Below are positions 25,962-34,295 of a DNA stretch of 64,000 bases, piece after piece. The notes beneath the pieces were generated by a model. The model was not told the DNA's origin, did no database searches, and was given only the letters and a program-made list of their open reading frames with translations. Position 1 is the stretch's first letter; every line of letters starts with the position of its first letter. The DNA lies in contig JAJFFF010000002.1 of the NCBI GenBank assembly GCA_021776785.1, positions 1 to 64,000 on the forward strand. Direction: 5' to 3'. The translations under genes and the position numbers were made by a program. The DNA is from Planctomycetota bacterium. Its GTDB lineage: Bacteria > Planctomycetota > PLA2.

Positions 25962-27938
25962 CTACAGGATGTAGAGCAACTCGTCGATGTCGGGCACGGA
26001 CGCCCGGTAGTTGTAGTTGTGCGAGAGTTCCGCGAGACGCGGGAGCTTTTCTAGGTCGCCGATCATGCCGAGGCCGACGGCGGCCATCGCACGGGTCTGC
26101 GGCTGTTCGTTCGTGTCGTCGAGCAGGTTCACCAGCGGCGCGATCGCTTTTTGGTCGCCGATCGTCCCGATGGCTTGAATCAACTGTGACTGCACCGTGA
26201 ACGACTTCGCGCGCCGTAACTCTTCGAGCAACAACGGCAACACATTGGAGTCGTGCAGAAGGCTGAGGCCGGTCGCCGCGCTACGACGGAGGATTACACT
26301 GCGGCGTTCTTTCAGCGCCATCGTGAGCGACTCTTTCACTTCGCGGTTGGACACGCCGATCAATCCGAGAGCCTCGCATGCAAACGCGCGGGCTAACGGA
26401 TTGGCGCTCCGCTTCGAAGCGAGGGCGGTCAACGTCGGAACCGCCGTCTTATCCTTGGCGAGGCCACGCGCCAGCAAGAACGCTGCCTTGGTGTCGGCAT
26501 CCTTGTACTTGTCGCTCAGCTTCGTGAGCGTCTTGACAATCTTGCTGCGGGTTTCGCGCTCGATCGAGTCGTTCTTGGTCGCATACCAAACGTACGTGCC
26601 GAGGCCGAGTGCAGCGAACGGACGCTGCGAGTAGCGGCCGTCCTTCGCGATACGCAAGAGCGTGGCGATGGCGTCGGGCGTGCCGATCTGGCTCAAGGCG
26701 ATGATGGCGAAATTCTCGCCGGATGCATCCTTGGCGTTGCGGATGTAGTGCTGAAGCGCGCGGACGGATTCCTTCTTGACGTCTTCGTCATCGGTCGCCT
26801 GTCCGAGCACGCCGATGGCGATGGCCGCCGAGCGCTTGATGACTTTGCGCATACTGCGCGAGCGCACCGTTTTCATCAGTTCCGGCAGGACGCGCGGGTC
26901 GCCCATTTTTGTGATCGCGTAGCCGGCGAACGCGCGAACTCGGTCCGGCACGTTGGCGCGGTTGTAGCGGCCGGTGTTGAGAATCGAGACCATCGTATCG
27001 AGATACTGCGTGTCGCCAGTGAGGCCGACGGCGGCCAAGATCGCGGCGGGCACGTTGTGGTTGGCGTGTTTTTTCCCAAACTCCATCATCAGGGCGCGGG
27101 TCGCGCCGGTGTCGCGTTGCAAGCCGATGGCAATCGCCGCCCAGCTCCTCTCGCGTGTGCGCAGTGACTTGTCTTGAAGCGCACGTAGGCAGATTTCACG
27201 AATCGCTTTGCGGGTCGTTTCGTCCGCGTTGGGAAGGAGACCCAGCGCGAGCACGGCCGACTCGGTTGCTTGATAGCCGAAGTCCATCTTCTGGCCGCGG
27301 TCGTTTTTGTAGCGGTTAAAAAGTGCCGCCTCGAGCATCGAGAGGTGACGGACGCCCCCGATCTTGCCGACGGCGACCATCGCACCGCCGTGAATGTCTT
27401 CGTGATCGCCCTTGCGATTGATCGTCCGCAACAGCGCCGGCAAGATGGCCAACTCGATGGCGCGACGTGTCGGCCGCAACACATTGCGGCGGTTTTCACG
27501 GTTGAATCCACCGTGTGCCAGCGCGCTCACCGAAGAGGGACCGGTGCTGTAGATGTGGTCTTTGAGGTTGAGGATGGGCGCCTTGTTGTAGCCCCACCAA
27601 AAACGCCACGACTCATACGTCAGCGGTTTTTTCGTAGCGGGACCGCCGCGTCCCGTGGGCGGGGTCGGATTGGGACCCGGTTGCGGGCCGTCGCCGCCGC
27701 CGGAATCCGGAATTCCGGGATCGGGCGCCGGTGTGCCGTCCGGTCCACTCGTCGGGCCACCGGTGTCGTCACCATTGCTCGGCGGCGGGGGCGGCGGCTC
27801 CGGATCACCGGGCGGACGCAGCCCAGGCGGCACGCCGCCGGGGGGGCCTCGGTAACTTCCACCGTGTGCGGACACAAACGGTGCCGGCACGCATAAAAGC
27901 GTGCCCAGCAGCAGCATCCAAAAACGTAGTCTCAACAT
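25962..27938 (-). CDS. Exported HEAT-repeat protein with proline-rich linker (paralog 1)
   Basis: 658 residues from ATG 27938 with GGAG at a good distance. Signal peptide (MLLLGTLLCVPAPFVSAHGG), then SYRGPPGGVPPGL, a low-complexity Pro/Gly linker to about 105, the motif TYESWRFWWGYN and about 500 residues of HEAT-type helical repeats ending YNYRASVPDIDELLYIL. It probably acts as an extracytoplasmic scaffold. It is clearly paralogous to the gene at 29352-31346 in order of segments and in end motifs, and to the remnant at 28205. Confidence 0.8.
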   Translation of the reverse strand: MLRLRFWMLLLGTLLCVPAPFVSAHGGSYRGPPGGVPPGLRPPGDPEPPPPPPSNGDDTGGPTSGPDGTPAPDPGIPDSGGGDGPQPGPNPTPPTGRGGPATKKPLTYESWRFWWGYNKAPILNLKDHIYSTGPSSVSALAHGGFNRENRRNVLRPTRRAIELAILPALLRTINRKGDHEDIHGGAMVAVGKIGGVRHLSMLEAALFNRYKNDRGQKMDFGYQATESAVLALGLLPNADETTRKAIREICLRALQDKSLRTRERSWAAIAIGLQRDTGATRALMMEFGKKHANHNVPAAILAAVGLTGDTQYLDTMVSILNTGRYNRANVPDRVRAFAGYAITKMGDPRVLPELMKTVRSRSMRKVIKRSAAIAIGVLGQATDDEDVKKESVRALQHYIRNAKDASGENFAIIALSQIGTPDAIATLLRIAKDGRYSQRPFAALGLGTYVWYATKNDSIERETRSKIVKTLTKLSDKYKDADTKAAFLLARGLAKDKTAVPTLTALASKRSANPLARAFACEALGLIGVSNREVKESLTMALKERRSVILRRSAATGLSLLHDSNVLPLLLEELRRAKSFTVQSQLIQAIGTIGDQKAIAPLVNLLDDTNEQPQTRAMAAVGLGMIGDLEKLPRLAELSHNYNYRASVPDIDELLYIL

Positions 27939-28139
27939 GACGCTCTCCTTCCGACCGATCGCAGGCGGCGTTGCTCAAGGGGAGCTATCGCGCACGGTGT
28001 GCCGAACGGAGAGCTGATATGCGGAGAGGACAGTCTTAGCCCAAACGGAGCCGTACTGTTACGTGTGCGATTCGATCAAGGCCGATGGTGGGTACGCGCG
28101 GCGGTAACGACGTTACGGAACCGGAATCCATGCGGAAGC

Positions 28140-28171
28140 GGCCCGGCGCCGCGATGAACGGGCGCCGGGCC
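28140..28171. terminator. Hairpin downstream of the decayed HEAT paralog
   Basis: GGCCCGGCGCC (28140-28150) pairs perfectly with GGCGCCGGGCC (28161-28171). It lies 33 bp beyond the pseudogene stop on the minus strand, equivalent to the hairpin of paralog 1. The short CTTTG tail is on the plus side. Confidence 0.5.
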
Positions 28172-28204
28172 TTTGATGGAATTGTGTTTCCGGTTGCAGG
28201 GCGC

Positions 28205-28425
28205 CTACAAGATGGAGAGCAGCTCGTCGATGTCTGGAATCGATGCGCGGTAGTTGTCGTTTTGCGAAAATTCCGCAAGACGGGACAACTTCTCTAAGTC
28301 ACCGATCATGCCGAGGCCGACGGCGGCCATCGCACGGGTCGGAGGCTACTCGTTTGTATCGTCGAGCATGTGCACCAGCGGTGCGATCGCTTTTTGGTCG
28401 CTGATGGTTCCGATCGCCTGAATCC
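28205..28425 (-). pseudogene. 3' remnant of a third HEAT-repeat paralog
   Basis: Minus-strand translation gives IQAIGTISDQKAIAPLVHML, DDTNE, a TAG, then PPTRAMAAVGLGMIGDLEKL and NDNYRASIPDIDELLSIL-stop. This is nearly the last 75 residues of the neighbouring genes, in which the stop position is Gln (DDTNEQPQTRAM), so CAG has become TAG. The match stops at about 28425. It shows that the array once held at least three copies. Confidence 0.88.
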
Positions 28426-28473
28426 GCTACGGATACAGGTAACGGTGTTACGGCACAGGACTCTGCGATCTTG

Positions 28474-29193
28474 TTACGGAAGCGGAATCCATGCGTCGCT
28501 GTGTTCCAGCGACGGCGGCGGCGGCGTGTTGCGTGCAAACCACACGCTCATCGCGCCCGCGACGAAGGCGCGCAATGCATCGACGGACGCAACAACGACC
28601 CCGGGCTCGGATGGCGAGATCGTCGTTCCCAAGCATCCCTTCGCGAACGCGTCTACGACACGTTGACGACGCAGCACCGTGTCGGGTCGGGCGCTGCGCA
28701 GCGCGTGCGCGGGAAGGTCGCACGCGCGCAGCGTCGCCGTGACATCGCACTCAAACAAAAACGGCGGGCGCGGTTCGGACCACGGCGTCGTCGGGTGCGT
28801 CGTCAGCAACGGGAGTGCGGCGTGAAACAGCGCCAGGCGGCGTCGGTCGAGAACCGAGAGCGACTCTTCGGTACAGCGCGCCGGATGCCGCGAACCGCGC
28901 TGCTGCGCCTTGGCGAACACGCGGGCGTGCGCCGCGAGCCGACGTGTCGTCCACTTGCCGATGGTTTCGCATGCGTGTTCGCGACTCTTCGTGTCGAGCT
29001 TGAGGTGCGCTAGGAACGCCCGCGGCAGCGAACACGGAGCCGCCAACGCGGTCACGCCCTGCGGCGTCGGGAGCGCCGCCTGCTCCGAAAGCGCTACCGT
29101 CCACTCGTCCCCGCCCCCCGTGACGGCGGCGACCCACCAACGCGCGGGGGCGTGCGGTCGGTTGGGCGAAACGTACGGCGCGAGACCAAGCAT
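28474..29193 (-). CDS. Hypothetical protein, DUF429-like (predicted RNase H fold)
   Basis: 239 residues from ATG 29193; an in-frame GTG or ATG upstream is possible. An opening with RWWVAAVTGGGDEWTVAL and an ending with SVDALRAFVAGAMSVWFAR and DAWIPLP recall DUF429 proteins, which have a predicted nuclease fold and end in a similar Trp-hydrophobic-Pro tail. The similarity is by pattern only. It lies between the HEAT remnant and the third HEAT gene and its 3' end is partly duplicated at 28112. Confidence 0.55.
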   Translation of the reverse strand: MLGLAPYVSPNRPHAPARWWVAAVTGGGDEWTVALSEQAALPTPQGVTALAAPCSLPRAFLAHLKLDTKSREHACETIGKWTTRRLAAHARVFAKAQQRGSRHPARCTEESLSVLDRRRLALFHAALPLLTTHPTTPWSEPRPPFLFECDVTATLRACDLPAHALRSARPDTVLRRQRVVDAFAKGCLGTTISPSEPGVVVASVDALRAFVAGAMSVWFARNTPPPPSLEHSDAWIPLP

Positions 29194-29261
29194 CGCGCGA
29201 CTGTAACGAACGCCGTCCCCGCCCAATCAGTTTTGGCTTGGGCGCGCGGCACAATCGGCGC

Positions 29262-29297
29262 AAAAAAAAATCGGCGCCCCCCGAGGGGAGCGCCGAT
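29262..29297 (-). terminator. Intrinsic terminator of the HEAT-repeat gene (paralog 3)
   Basis: On the minus strand ATCGGCGC (29297-29290) and its complement (29277-29270) form a stem with an inner CCCC/GGGG extension, followed by nine T (29270-29262). It is 55 bp beyond the gene stop. Confidence 0.85.
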
Positions 29298-29322
29298 GGC
29301 TATTGCTTGATGCAATCAGCTT

Positions 29323-29340
29323 CAACATCGTCAGATGTTG
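29323..29340 (-). repeat. Dispersed TGAC-loop hairpin (minus orientation)
   Basis: CAACATC-TGAC-GATGTTG on the minus strand, the commonest form of stem 1 of the repeat family. It lies between the stop of the HEAT gene and its terminator. A small hairpin ATTGC-TTGAT-GCAAT (29302-29316) is next to it. Confidence 0.7.
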
Positions 29341-29351
29341 AGCCAGAGAAG

Positions 29352-31346
29352 CTACAGAATGAAGAGCAACTCGTCGATGTCGGGCGCCGAAGCGCGGTAG
29401 TTGTAGTTCTTCGAAAGACGCGACAACGCGGGCAGCTCCTGGAGGTCACCGATCATGCCGAGGCCGACGGCGGCCATCGCACGGGTCTGCGCAGGCTCGT
29501 TCGTGTCATCGAGAATTTTCACCAACGGGTCGATGGCGGTGTGATCGCCGATCGTGCCGATCGCTGTGATCAGCTGACCCTGAACCGCGAACGACTTGGC
29601 GCGCTTGAGCTCTTCCAAGAGCAGCTTGACGACCTCAGCATCACGCAGAAGCGCGAGGCCTGTCGCCGCATCGCGGCGGAGGTCAACACTCTTGCGCTCC
29701 TTGAGCGCGAGCTTCATCGCATTCTTGACGTTGTCCGACGTGTTGCCGACGAGGCCGAGGGCGACGCAGGCGAAGCCGCGGAGCACCGGGTTGGCGCTAC
29801 GCTTGGCCGCGATCTTGGTTGCGTCTTCCACCATCGTCTTGTCTTTGCAAAGACCACGGGCGAGGAGGAAAGCAGCCTTGGTGTCGGGGTCCTTGTACTT
29901 GTCGGACAGCTTGGCGAGTTTGGTGACGATCTTCTTGCGAAGCTCGGGAGCCATCTTCACCTTGTGGTCGCGATCGTTGTAGAACACGTACGTGCCGAGG
30001 CCGAGACCCGCGAACGGGCGCTGGCTGTAGCGGCCACTCTCCGCGATGTCGAGAAGAGTCGCGATCGCTTTGTCGGACGCGATCTGGCTCAGGCCGATGA
30101 TCGCGAAGTTTTCACCCGACGAATCACCACCCGACTTGCGGATGTACTTCAACAGCGCCTGAACAGCCATGTCCTTTTTCGCCGTGTCTTCGGTCTTGGC
30201 ACCGAGAACGCCGATGGCGATGGCGGCGGAACGCTTGACCACGCGACCGGTACGACGCGAACTGATGATCTTAATCAACGAGTCCAACGCACGGGGGTCG
30301 CCGAGCTTCATGATCGCGTAGCCGATGAACGCCTTGATGCGATCATCCGTGACGCGCTTACCGAAGAGGTCACTCTTCTCGAATCCCTTCATGAGGCCTT
30401 CGAGGGAGTGCTCGCCGTCACCGATGAGGCCGAGGCCGCACAGGATGCCAGCGGGAATGTTGCCGTCGGCGTACTTCTTGTCCAAACGCTCGATCAGCGG
30501 GCGAACCGCTTTGTCGTCACGTTGCAGACCGAGGCAGACCGCAGCCCATGCACGCTCGCGGGTGGCGAGCTTTTCGTTGTCCAGAGCGTCGAGGCAGATG
30601 CGACGGATGGTCTCTTTCGAGGCCGCGTCCATGTTCGGCAAAATGCCGAGCGCCAAGACCGCTGACTCTTTGGCCTGCGGACCGAACTCGATCTTTTGAC
30701 CGCGCGTGTTCTTGAACTTGTCCAACAAAGCTTGCTGGAACATGTCGATGTTGCGCGCGGTTCCGAGCTTGCCCATCGCGACCAATGCGCCGCCGTGGAT
30801 GTCCTCGTGGTCACCCTTGCGGTTGATGGTGGCGAGCAACGCCGGAATGATCTGCTTTTGGACCGCGCGCGCCGTCGGGCGCTGCGCGTTACGCACGTTG
30901 TTCGCGTCTTGACGCGAAGCGAAGTGGAGCGGCGAGGACGACGAAGCGCGGTTCGCATAAATGTGCGACTTCACGTTCAGGATGTCGTCGTTGTTGTAGC
31001 CCCACCAAAAACGCCACGACTCAAAGGTCAAAGCCTTCGTCGTCGGAGCCTTACGGCCGGTGCCGGGCGTGGGCGTCGGCGCAGGGGCCGGGCTATCGCC
31101 AGGAGTGTCGACGCCACCGTCGGGAGTCGTCGGGCCACCCGGTCCATCGCCAGGCGTGATCGGGCCACCGGGGTCGCCCGGATCGGACGGGGGCGGCGGG
31201 GGGGGTTCGGGGTCGGTCGGTTCGCGCAGTCCGGGCGGTACGCCACCCGGAGGGCCGCGATACGAACCACCATGCGCTTCCACGTCCTGGGCCATGAAGA
31301 CAAGGCCGAGGCCGAGGACGATGGCGAGCTGAAAGCTCCGTGTCAT
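29352..31346 (-). CDS. Exported HEAT-repeat protein with proline-rich linker (paralog 3)
   Basis: 664 residues from ATG 31346, chosen because GGAG lies about 10 nt upstream and the signal peptide (FQLAIVLGLGLVFMAQDVEA) starts there. The mature protein begins HGGSYRGPPGGVPPGL, has a Pro/Gly linker, then FESWRFWWGYNNDDILNV and a HEAT-repeat superhelix ending YNYRASAPDIDELLFIL. Segment order and both ends match paralog 1. It is probably a structural envelope protein (inference). A strong terminator follows. Confidence 0.82.
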   Translation of the reverse strand: MTRSFQLAIVLGLGLVFMAQDVEAHGGSYRGPPGGVPPGLREPTDPEPPPPPPSDPGDPGGPITPGDGPGGPTTPDGGVDTPGDSPAPAPTPTPGTGRKAPTTKALTFESWRFWWGYNNDDILNVKSHIYANRASSSSPLHFASRQDANNVRNAQRPTARAVQKQIIPALLATINRKGDHEDIHGGALVAMGKLGTARNIDMFQQALLDKFKNTRGQKIEFGPQAKESAVLALGILPNMDAASKETIRRICLDALDNEKLATRERAWAAVCLGLQRDDKAVRPLIERLDKKYADGNIPAGILCGLGLIGDGEHSLEGLMKGFEKSDLFGKRVTDDRIKAFIGYAIMKLGDPRALDSLIKIISSRRTGRVVKRSAAIAIGVLGAKTEDTAKKDMAVQALLKYIRKSGGDSSGENFAIIGLSQIASDKAIATLLDIAESGRYSQRPFAGLGLGTYVFYNDRDHKVKMAPELRKKIVTKLAKLSDKYKDPDTKAAFLLARGLCKDKTMVEDATKIAAKRSANPVLRGFACVALGLVGNTSDNVKNAMKLALKERKSVDLRRDAATGLALLRDAEVVKLLLEELKRAKSFAVQGQLITAIGTIGDHTAIDPLVKILDDTNEPAQTRAMAAVGLGMIGDLQELPALSRLSKNYNYRASAPDIDELLFIL

Positions 31347-31686
31347 ATCGTTCTCGCTCCAAAAAAAGAAAACACTCTGATCTGCCCCTGAGCGGTTGCC
31401 ACTCAAGGACCCTTCATTATGGCAAAGGCCATACCGCTACCGGCGAGCGGGACCATATTCGAGCGTATTTTTGTTGCGAACCGACCCTGACGCGCATAAG
31501 TGACTACGCTGCAGTCGTTTGCGACGGTGTCGCGCGATGGCTACAGGTGCCGCTCTCGACGGCAGGTCGGTTACGCGGTGGTAACAACTCGCGCGGATCG
31601 TTACGGGCTCGTGGCCCCCATCCCGCCGGCCCCAAACCAGGTTCAGGCCCTGAGTTGCGACGGCTTGTTGCGCTACGATCAAGAGA
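31347..31686. other. Divergent intergenic region
   Basis: About 340 bp between the HEAT gene start and the PH-domain gene. It should hold both promoters. No distinct operator or RNA was recognised. Confidence 0.4.
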
Positions 31687-32148
31687 ATGTCCCATCAGGA
31701 GCGTATGGCCTGGCCCGCCTGGGTTCACATCCTTGTTTTTTGCCCGGTGGGACTTGCGATTTACGCCGGAATCGAAGCCTTTCGGCAGCGCGGTTGGGAC
31801 TGGGGGTTATTGCCCTTTGCGGTCGTTTCGTCCATCGGCGTCGTTTGGTGGCGGTTTCGCTACCTTTTCGTGACCGTGGACCCCACGGAGTTGACGGTCG
31901 GGTTTGGCCCGCTGCGCCGCGTCATCGCACGGGCGCGCATTCAATCCGTGACGATCGAGGAGTACCCGGTCTCGCGGTACATGGGTTGGGGCTATCGCAT
32001 CGGCTGGAAAAAGGGCGACCGCGCGTACTCCATTCCGGGGCCGGGTCGGGGCGTCCGCATCGAGTACGACGACGAAAATGGCGATCCGTGGTCCATTTTC
32101 GTCAGCAGCTTTGAGCCCGAAGCCTTGGCCGCCGCCCTTCAACCGTAA
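31687..32148 (+). CDS. Membrane protein with bacterial PH-like domain
   Basis: 153 residues: two N-terminal membrane helices (HILVFCPVGLAIYAGIEAF; GLLPFAVVSSIGVVWW) followed by a beta-rich domain with LFVTVDPTELTVGFGPL, RRVIARARIQSVTIEEYP and YSIPGPGRGVRIEY, which has the look of a bacterial PH (bPH) domain. Such proteins sit in the cytoplasmic membrane; function is usually unknown. Confidence 0.7.
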   Translation: MSHQERMAWPAWVHILVFCPVGLAIYAGIEAFRQRGWDWGLLPFAVVSSIGVVWWRFRYLFVTVDPTELTVGFGPLRRVIARARIQSVTIEEYPVSRYMGWGYRIGWKKGDRAYSIPGPGRGVRIEYDDENGDPWSIFVSSFEPEALAAALQP

Positions 32149-32339
32149 GAAAGGTTTACGGGGTGGCCCGCACCGACGAAACCCGCGCCTTGGAGTTGGC
32201 TGGCGCGGGTGAAATTGGTGCACCGTTAGGAATCCTTACGAATCCTCGCCGGCGGATGCGCCGATCTCGCCAGTAGGGCGGCTCGCGGCGAGCGATCTAA
32301 GTTGTTGTATGGCAGTCGATTACAACTTTATTCAAAAAG

Positions 32340-32490
32340 TTACGACCGAAACGGGTCCTTCGGCACGTCTTATGTGTAGAGAGTAAGTTGCCCAACCAAA
32401 GACCAGCGGTCGCAAGGGCCGCTGAACTCTTACCTCCACTCTTTTTTGCCGAAAGCCCCACCGCCGCGAGGCGGTGGGGCGTCTTTCTAG
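32340..32490 (+). ncRNA. Possible small RNA ahead of an intrinsic terminator
   Basis: The stretch is non-coding and has local pairing (AGCGG...CCGCT around 32405-32423) and a T-rich segment. It ends in a strong terminator although no gene lies directly upstream (the PH gene ended 300 bp earlier). It matches no RNA family known to me, so this is a weak suggestion. Confidence 0.2.
32455..32488 (+). terminator. Intrinsic terminator
   Basis: GCCCCACCGCC (32455-32465) pairs perfectly with GGCGGTGGGGC (32470-32480) around a GCGA tetraloop and is followed by GTCTTTCT. Confidence 0.8.
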
Positions 32491-32519
32491 ATAGGGCGCG
32501 GCGCGCCCTATCTAGAAAG
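32483..32519. repeat. Perfect 17-bp inverted repeat with 3-nt loop
   Basis: CTTTCTAGATAGGGCGC (32483-32499) is followed by GGC and its exact reverse complement (32503-32519). It overlaps the tail of the preceding terminator, so the two hairpins are mutually exclusive at the overlap. It could be a second terminator stem, an antiterminator or a small inserted palindromic element. Confidence 0.65.
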
Positions 32520-32533
32520 CGTGTCTTTTGGCC

Positions 32534-32551
32534 CAACATCTGACGATGTTG
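32534..32551 (+). repeat. Dispersed TGAC-loop hairpin
   Basis: CAACATC-TGAC-GATGTTG, followed by the family's linker with GCTCGGGCG and TTTTGGC and by CGCC-TCT-GGCG near 32600. Confidence 0.7.
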
Positions 32552-32860
32552 GCGCTTGAGGCTCGGGCGTTTTGGCTTGCCTTTGGGCGCTCGCTGTCGC
32601 CTCTGGCGGATGTTCCGCGTGTGGTTCGTGGCCTTGTAGACGGGCCAAGTCTCACCACATAGTCCGCGGTGCTGTGGCCTTTCGGTCGTTTGGCCTGTGC
32701 TTGCGGTGTCTTGCGACGGGTGACCGAAAATTCCCGACCCGGACGCTTTGGGGTCGTTTGGTCGGCGTTTGGTTTGGTGGGCCGATTTCGCGGCATTTGT
32801 CTGCCCAGCTCGTGGGTTTGTTTCTCTCCAAAGCTTCGCCCCTCTCCGTATTCTCCTCTT

Positions 32861-34276
32861 ATGGATCATCCGGTAGGCGAACGCGTAAAAATCATCGCGA
32901 CGATTGGGCCCGCTTCTGCTGACCCCAAGGTTTTGGCTCGCATGCTCGAAGAGGGTGTGGACGCGATTCGCATCAATGCTTCGCATGCCGAACCGGAGTC
33001 GATTGCGGATTGGGTTGCGATCTGTCGCAAAGGCAGCCAGATCGCGAAGCGCGACGTTGCGGTCATGCTCGATTTGCAAGGGATCAAGCGACGCATCGGC
33101 GACCTCGCCGAATCGCTCGAACTCAAAGAGAATCAAAAAGTCGTGTTCGGCCCGCGCGGCGCCGGTCGTATTCCGGTGAAAGCCAAAGCGGTATTGCCCT
33201 TCGTCAAACAGGGCTCCGACATCTTTCTCGACGATGGGTTTTTGCGGCTCCGCGTGACCAAGGTCAAAGAGAAAGAGCGCGAAGTGCACTGCCGCGTCGT
33301 GCGCGGTGGCACGTTGCCGTCGCGCGCCGGCATCAACCTGCCCGGGGTTCCGATCCCGTCCAAAATTCCGACGCGTCAAGACATCCGCCACATCGAGGCG
33401 GGCGTTGCCGCGGGCGTAGATTTGTTCGGGCTATCGTTTGTGCAGTCCGCAAAGGACCTGTGGCGCTGCCGCAAGCTAACGAAAGGCATTCCGATCATCG
33501 CGAAAATCGAGCTGCCGCAAGCGGTGGCGGCGATCGACGAGATCGCCGCGGCTTCGGACGGCATCCTCGTCGCGCGCGGCGACCTCGCGGTCGAGATGAA
33601 GCCGGAAGAACTTCCGGTGCTCCAAAAGAGTCTTGTGACGTCGTCGAACCGCGCGCGGAAGCCGGTGATCGTCGCCACTGAGATGCTGGCGTCGATGGTG
33701 TACGCGCCGCGGCCGACGCGCGCGGAACTCACCGACGTCGGCAACGCTGTCCTCGACGGTGCCGACGCGTTGATGCTGAGCGACGAAACGGCGATCGGTC
33801 ACGACCCCGCCCGCGCCGTTCGGTACATGGCGCGCATCCTCAAGCACGTTGAAAACTCGCTGCTTGAATACAACATCGAGATGCCGCGGCTCCTAGGCGA
33901 CACCGAGCATCGGCCGGACTGGGCGGTTGCGGACGCCGCTGTCGACGTCGCCAAGGAGATCGGCGCCAAAGCCATCTTGGGTATCTCGGGCTCGGGCCGC
34001 ACGATTCGACTAATCAGCGCGGGCCGCCCTTCGGTGCCGATTTACTCCGTTTCACCCGATCCGGCCGTTCGTCGCCGCGTGTCGGTGATGTGGGGCGTCA
34101 ACGCGAGCACCGTCGAAGCGATCCCGGACCCGGACAAGCTGATTCGACACGTCTTACAGGGGCTCAAGCGAAAGAAGCACTTGGCCAGCAATGACCGCGT
34201 CGTCGCGGTGTTCGGCTCGCCGCTGTGGGGCGAAGGCACGAAGACGAACTCGATCCGCGTTGCGACCGTTCCGTAA
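32861..34276 (+). CDS. pyk: Pyruvate kinase
   Basis: 471 residues from ATG 32861; the open frame upstream lacks kinase similarity. It converts phosphoenolpyruvate and ADP to pyruvate and ATP at the end of glycolysis. Visible blocks are IIATIGPAS, RINASHAE, FGLSFVQSAKDL, IIAKIELPQA with the catalytic Lys-Ile-Glu, SDGILVARGDLAVEM, and KPVIVATEMLASM followed by PTRAELTDVGNAVLDGADA. The substrate loop usually read as TKGPEIR is here LQGIKRRIG, lacking the Pro, which is unusual. The C-terminal regulatory domain is present. Confidence 0.93.
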   Translation: MDHPVGERVKIIATIGPASADPKVLARMLEEGVDAIRINASHAEPESIADWVAICRKGSQIAKRDVAVMLDLQGIKRRIGDLAESLELKENQKVVFGPRGAGRIPVKAKAVLPFVKQGSDIFLDDGFLRLRVTKVKEKEREVHCRVVRGGTLPSRAGINLPGVPIPSKIPTRQDIRHIEAGVAAGVDLFGLSFVQSAKDLWRCRKLTKGIPIIAKIELPQAVAAIDEIAAASDGILVARGDLAVEMKPEELPVLQKSLVTSSNRARKPVIVATEMLASMVYAPRPTRAELTDVGNAVLDGADALMLSDETAIGHDPARAVRYMARILKHVENSLLEYNIEMPRLLGDTEHRPDWAVADAAVDVAKEIGAKAILGISGSGRTIRLISAGRPSVPIYSVSPDPAVRRRVSVMWGVNASTVEAIPDPDKLIRHVLQGLKRKKHLASNDRVVAVFGSPLWGEGTKTNSIRVATVP

Positions 34277-34295
34277 GCGCGCGTTCGCTTAGGAA

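Larger units (their letters stand above)
28102..28495. repeat. Direct repeats flanking the HEAT-gene remnant
   Basis: A 23-base sequence at 28112-28134 recurs at 28473-28495 with one mismatch; it begins GTTACGGAA and ends GGAATCCATGCG. A preceding GGTAACG-NN-GTTACGG box is found at both sites, the right one split by an insertion. The right copy encodes the last residues of the gene ending at 28474 (AWIPLP-stop) and the left copy would read AWIPVP-stop, so part of that gene's 3' end has been duplicated. Confidence 0.6.
32149..32860. other. 710-bp intergenic region with terminator, large palindrome and repeat
   Basis: No gene was found. The region holds a 7-bp stem AAGTTGT/ACAACTT (32299-32328), which may end the PH-gene transcript; a possible small RNA ending at the strong terminator 32455-32488; a 17-bp perfect palindrome; and one copy of the dispersed repeat with stem 1 at 32534-32551 and a CGCC-TCT-GGCG stem 2 near 32600. 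The pyruvate kinase start follows at 32861. Confidence 0.5.

Noticed and set aside
29238..30665. 475-residue open frame on the plus strand
   Set aside because: Antisense to the HEAT-repeat paralog at 29352-31346.
32669..32860. Upstream extension of pyruvate kinase
   Set aside because: The added 64 residues are Cys/Trp/Arg-rich and unlike any kinase; the conserved N-terminus starts at ATG 32861.
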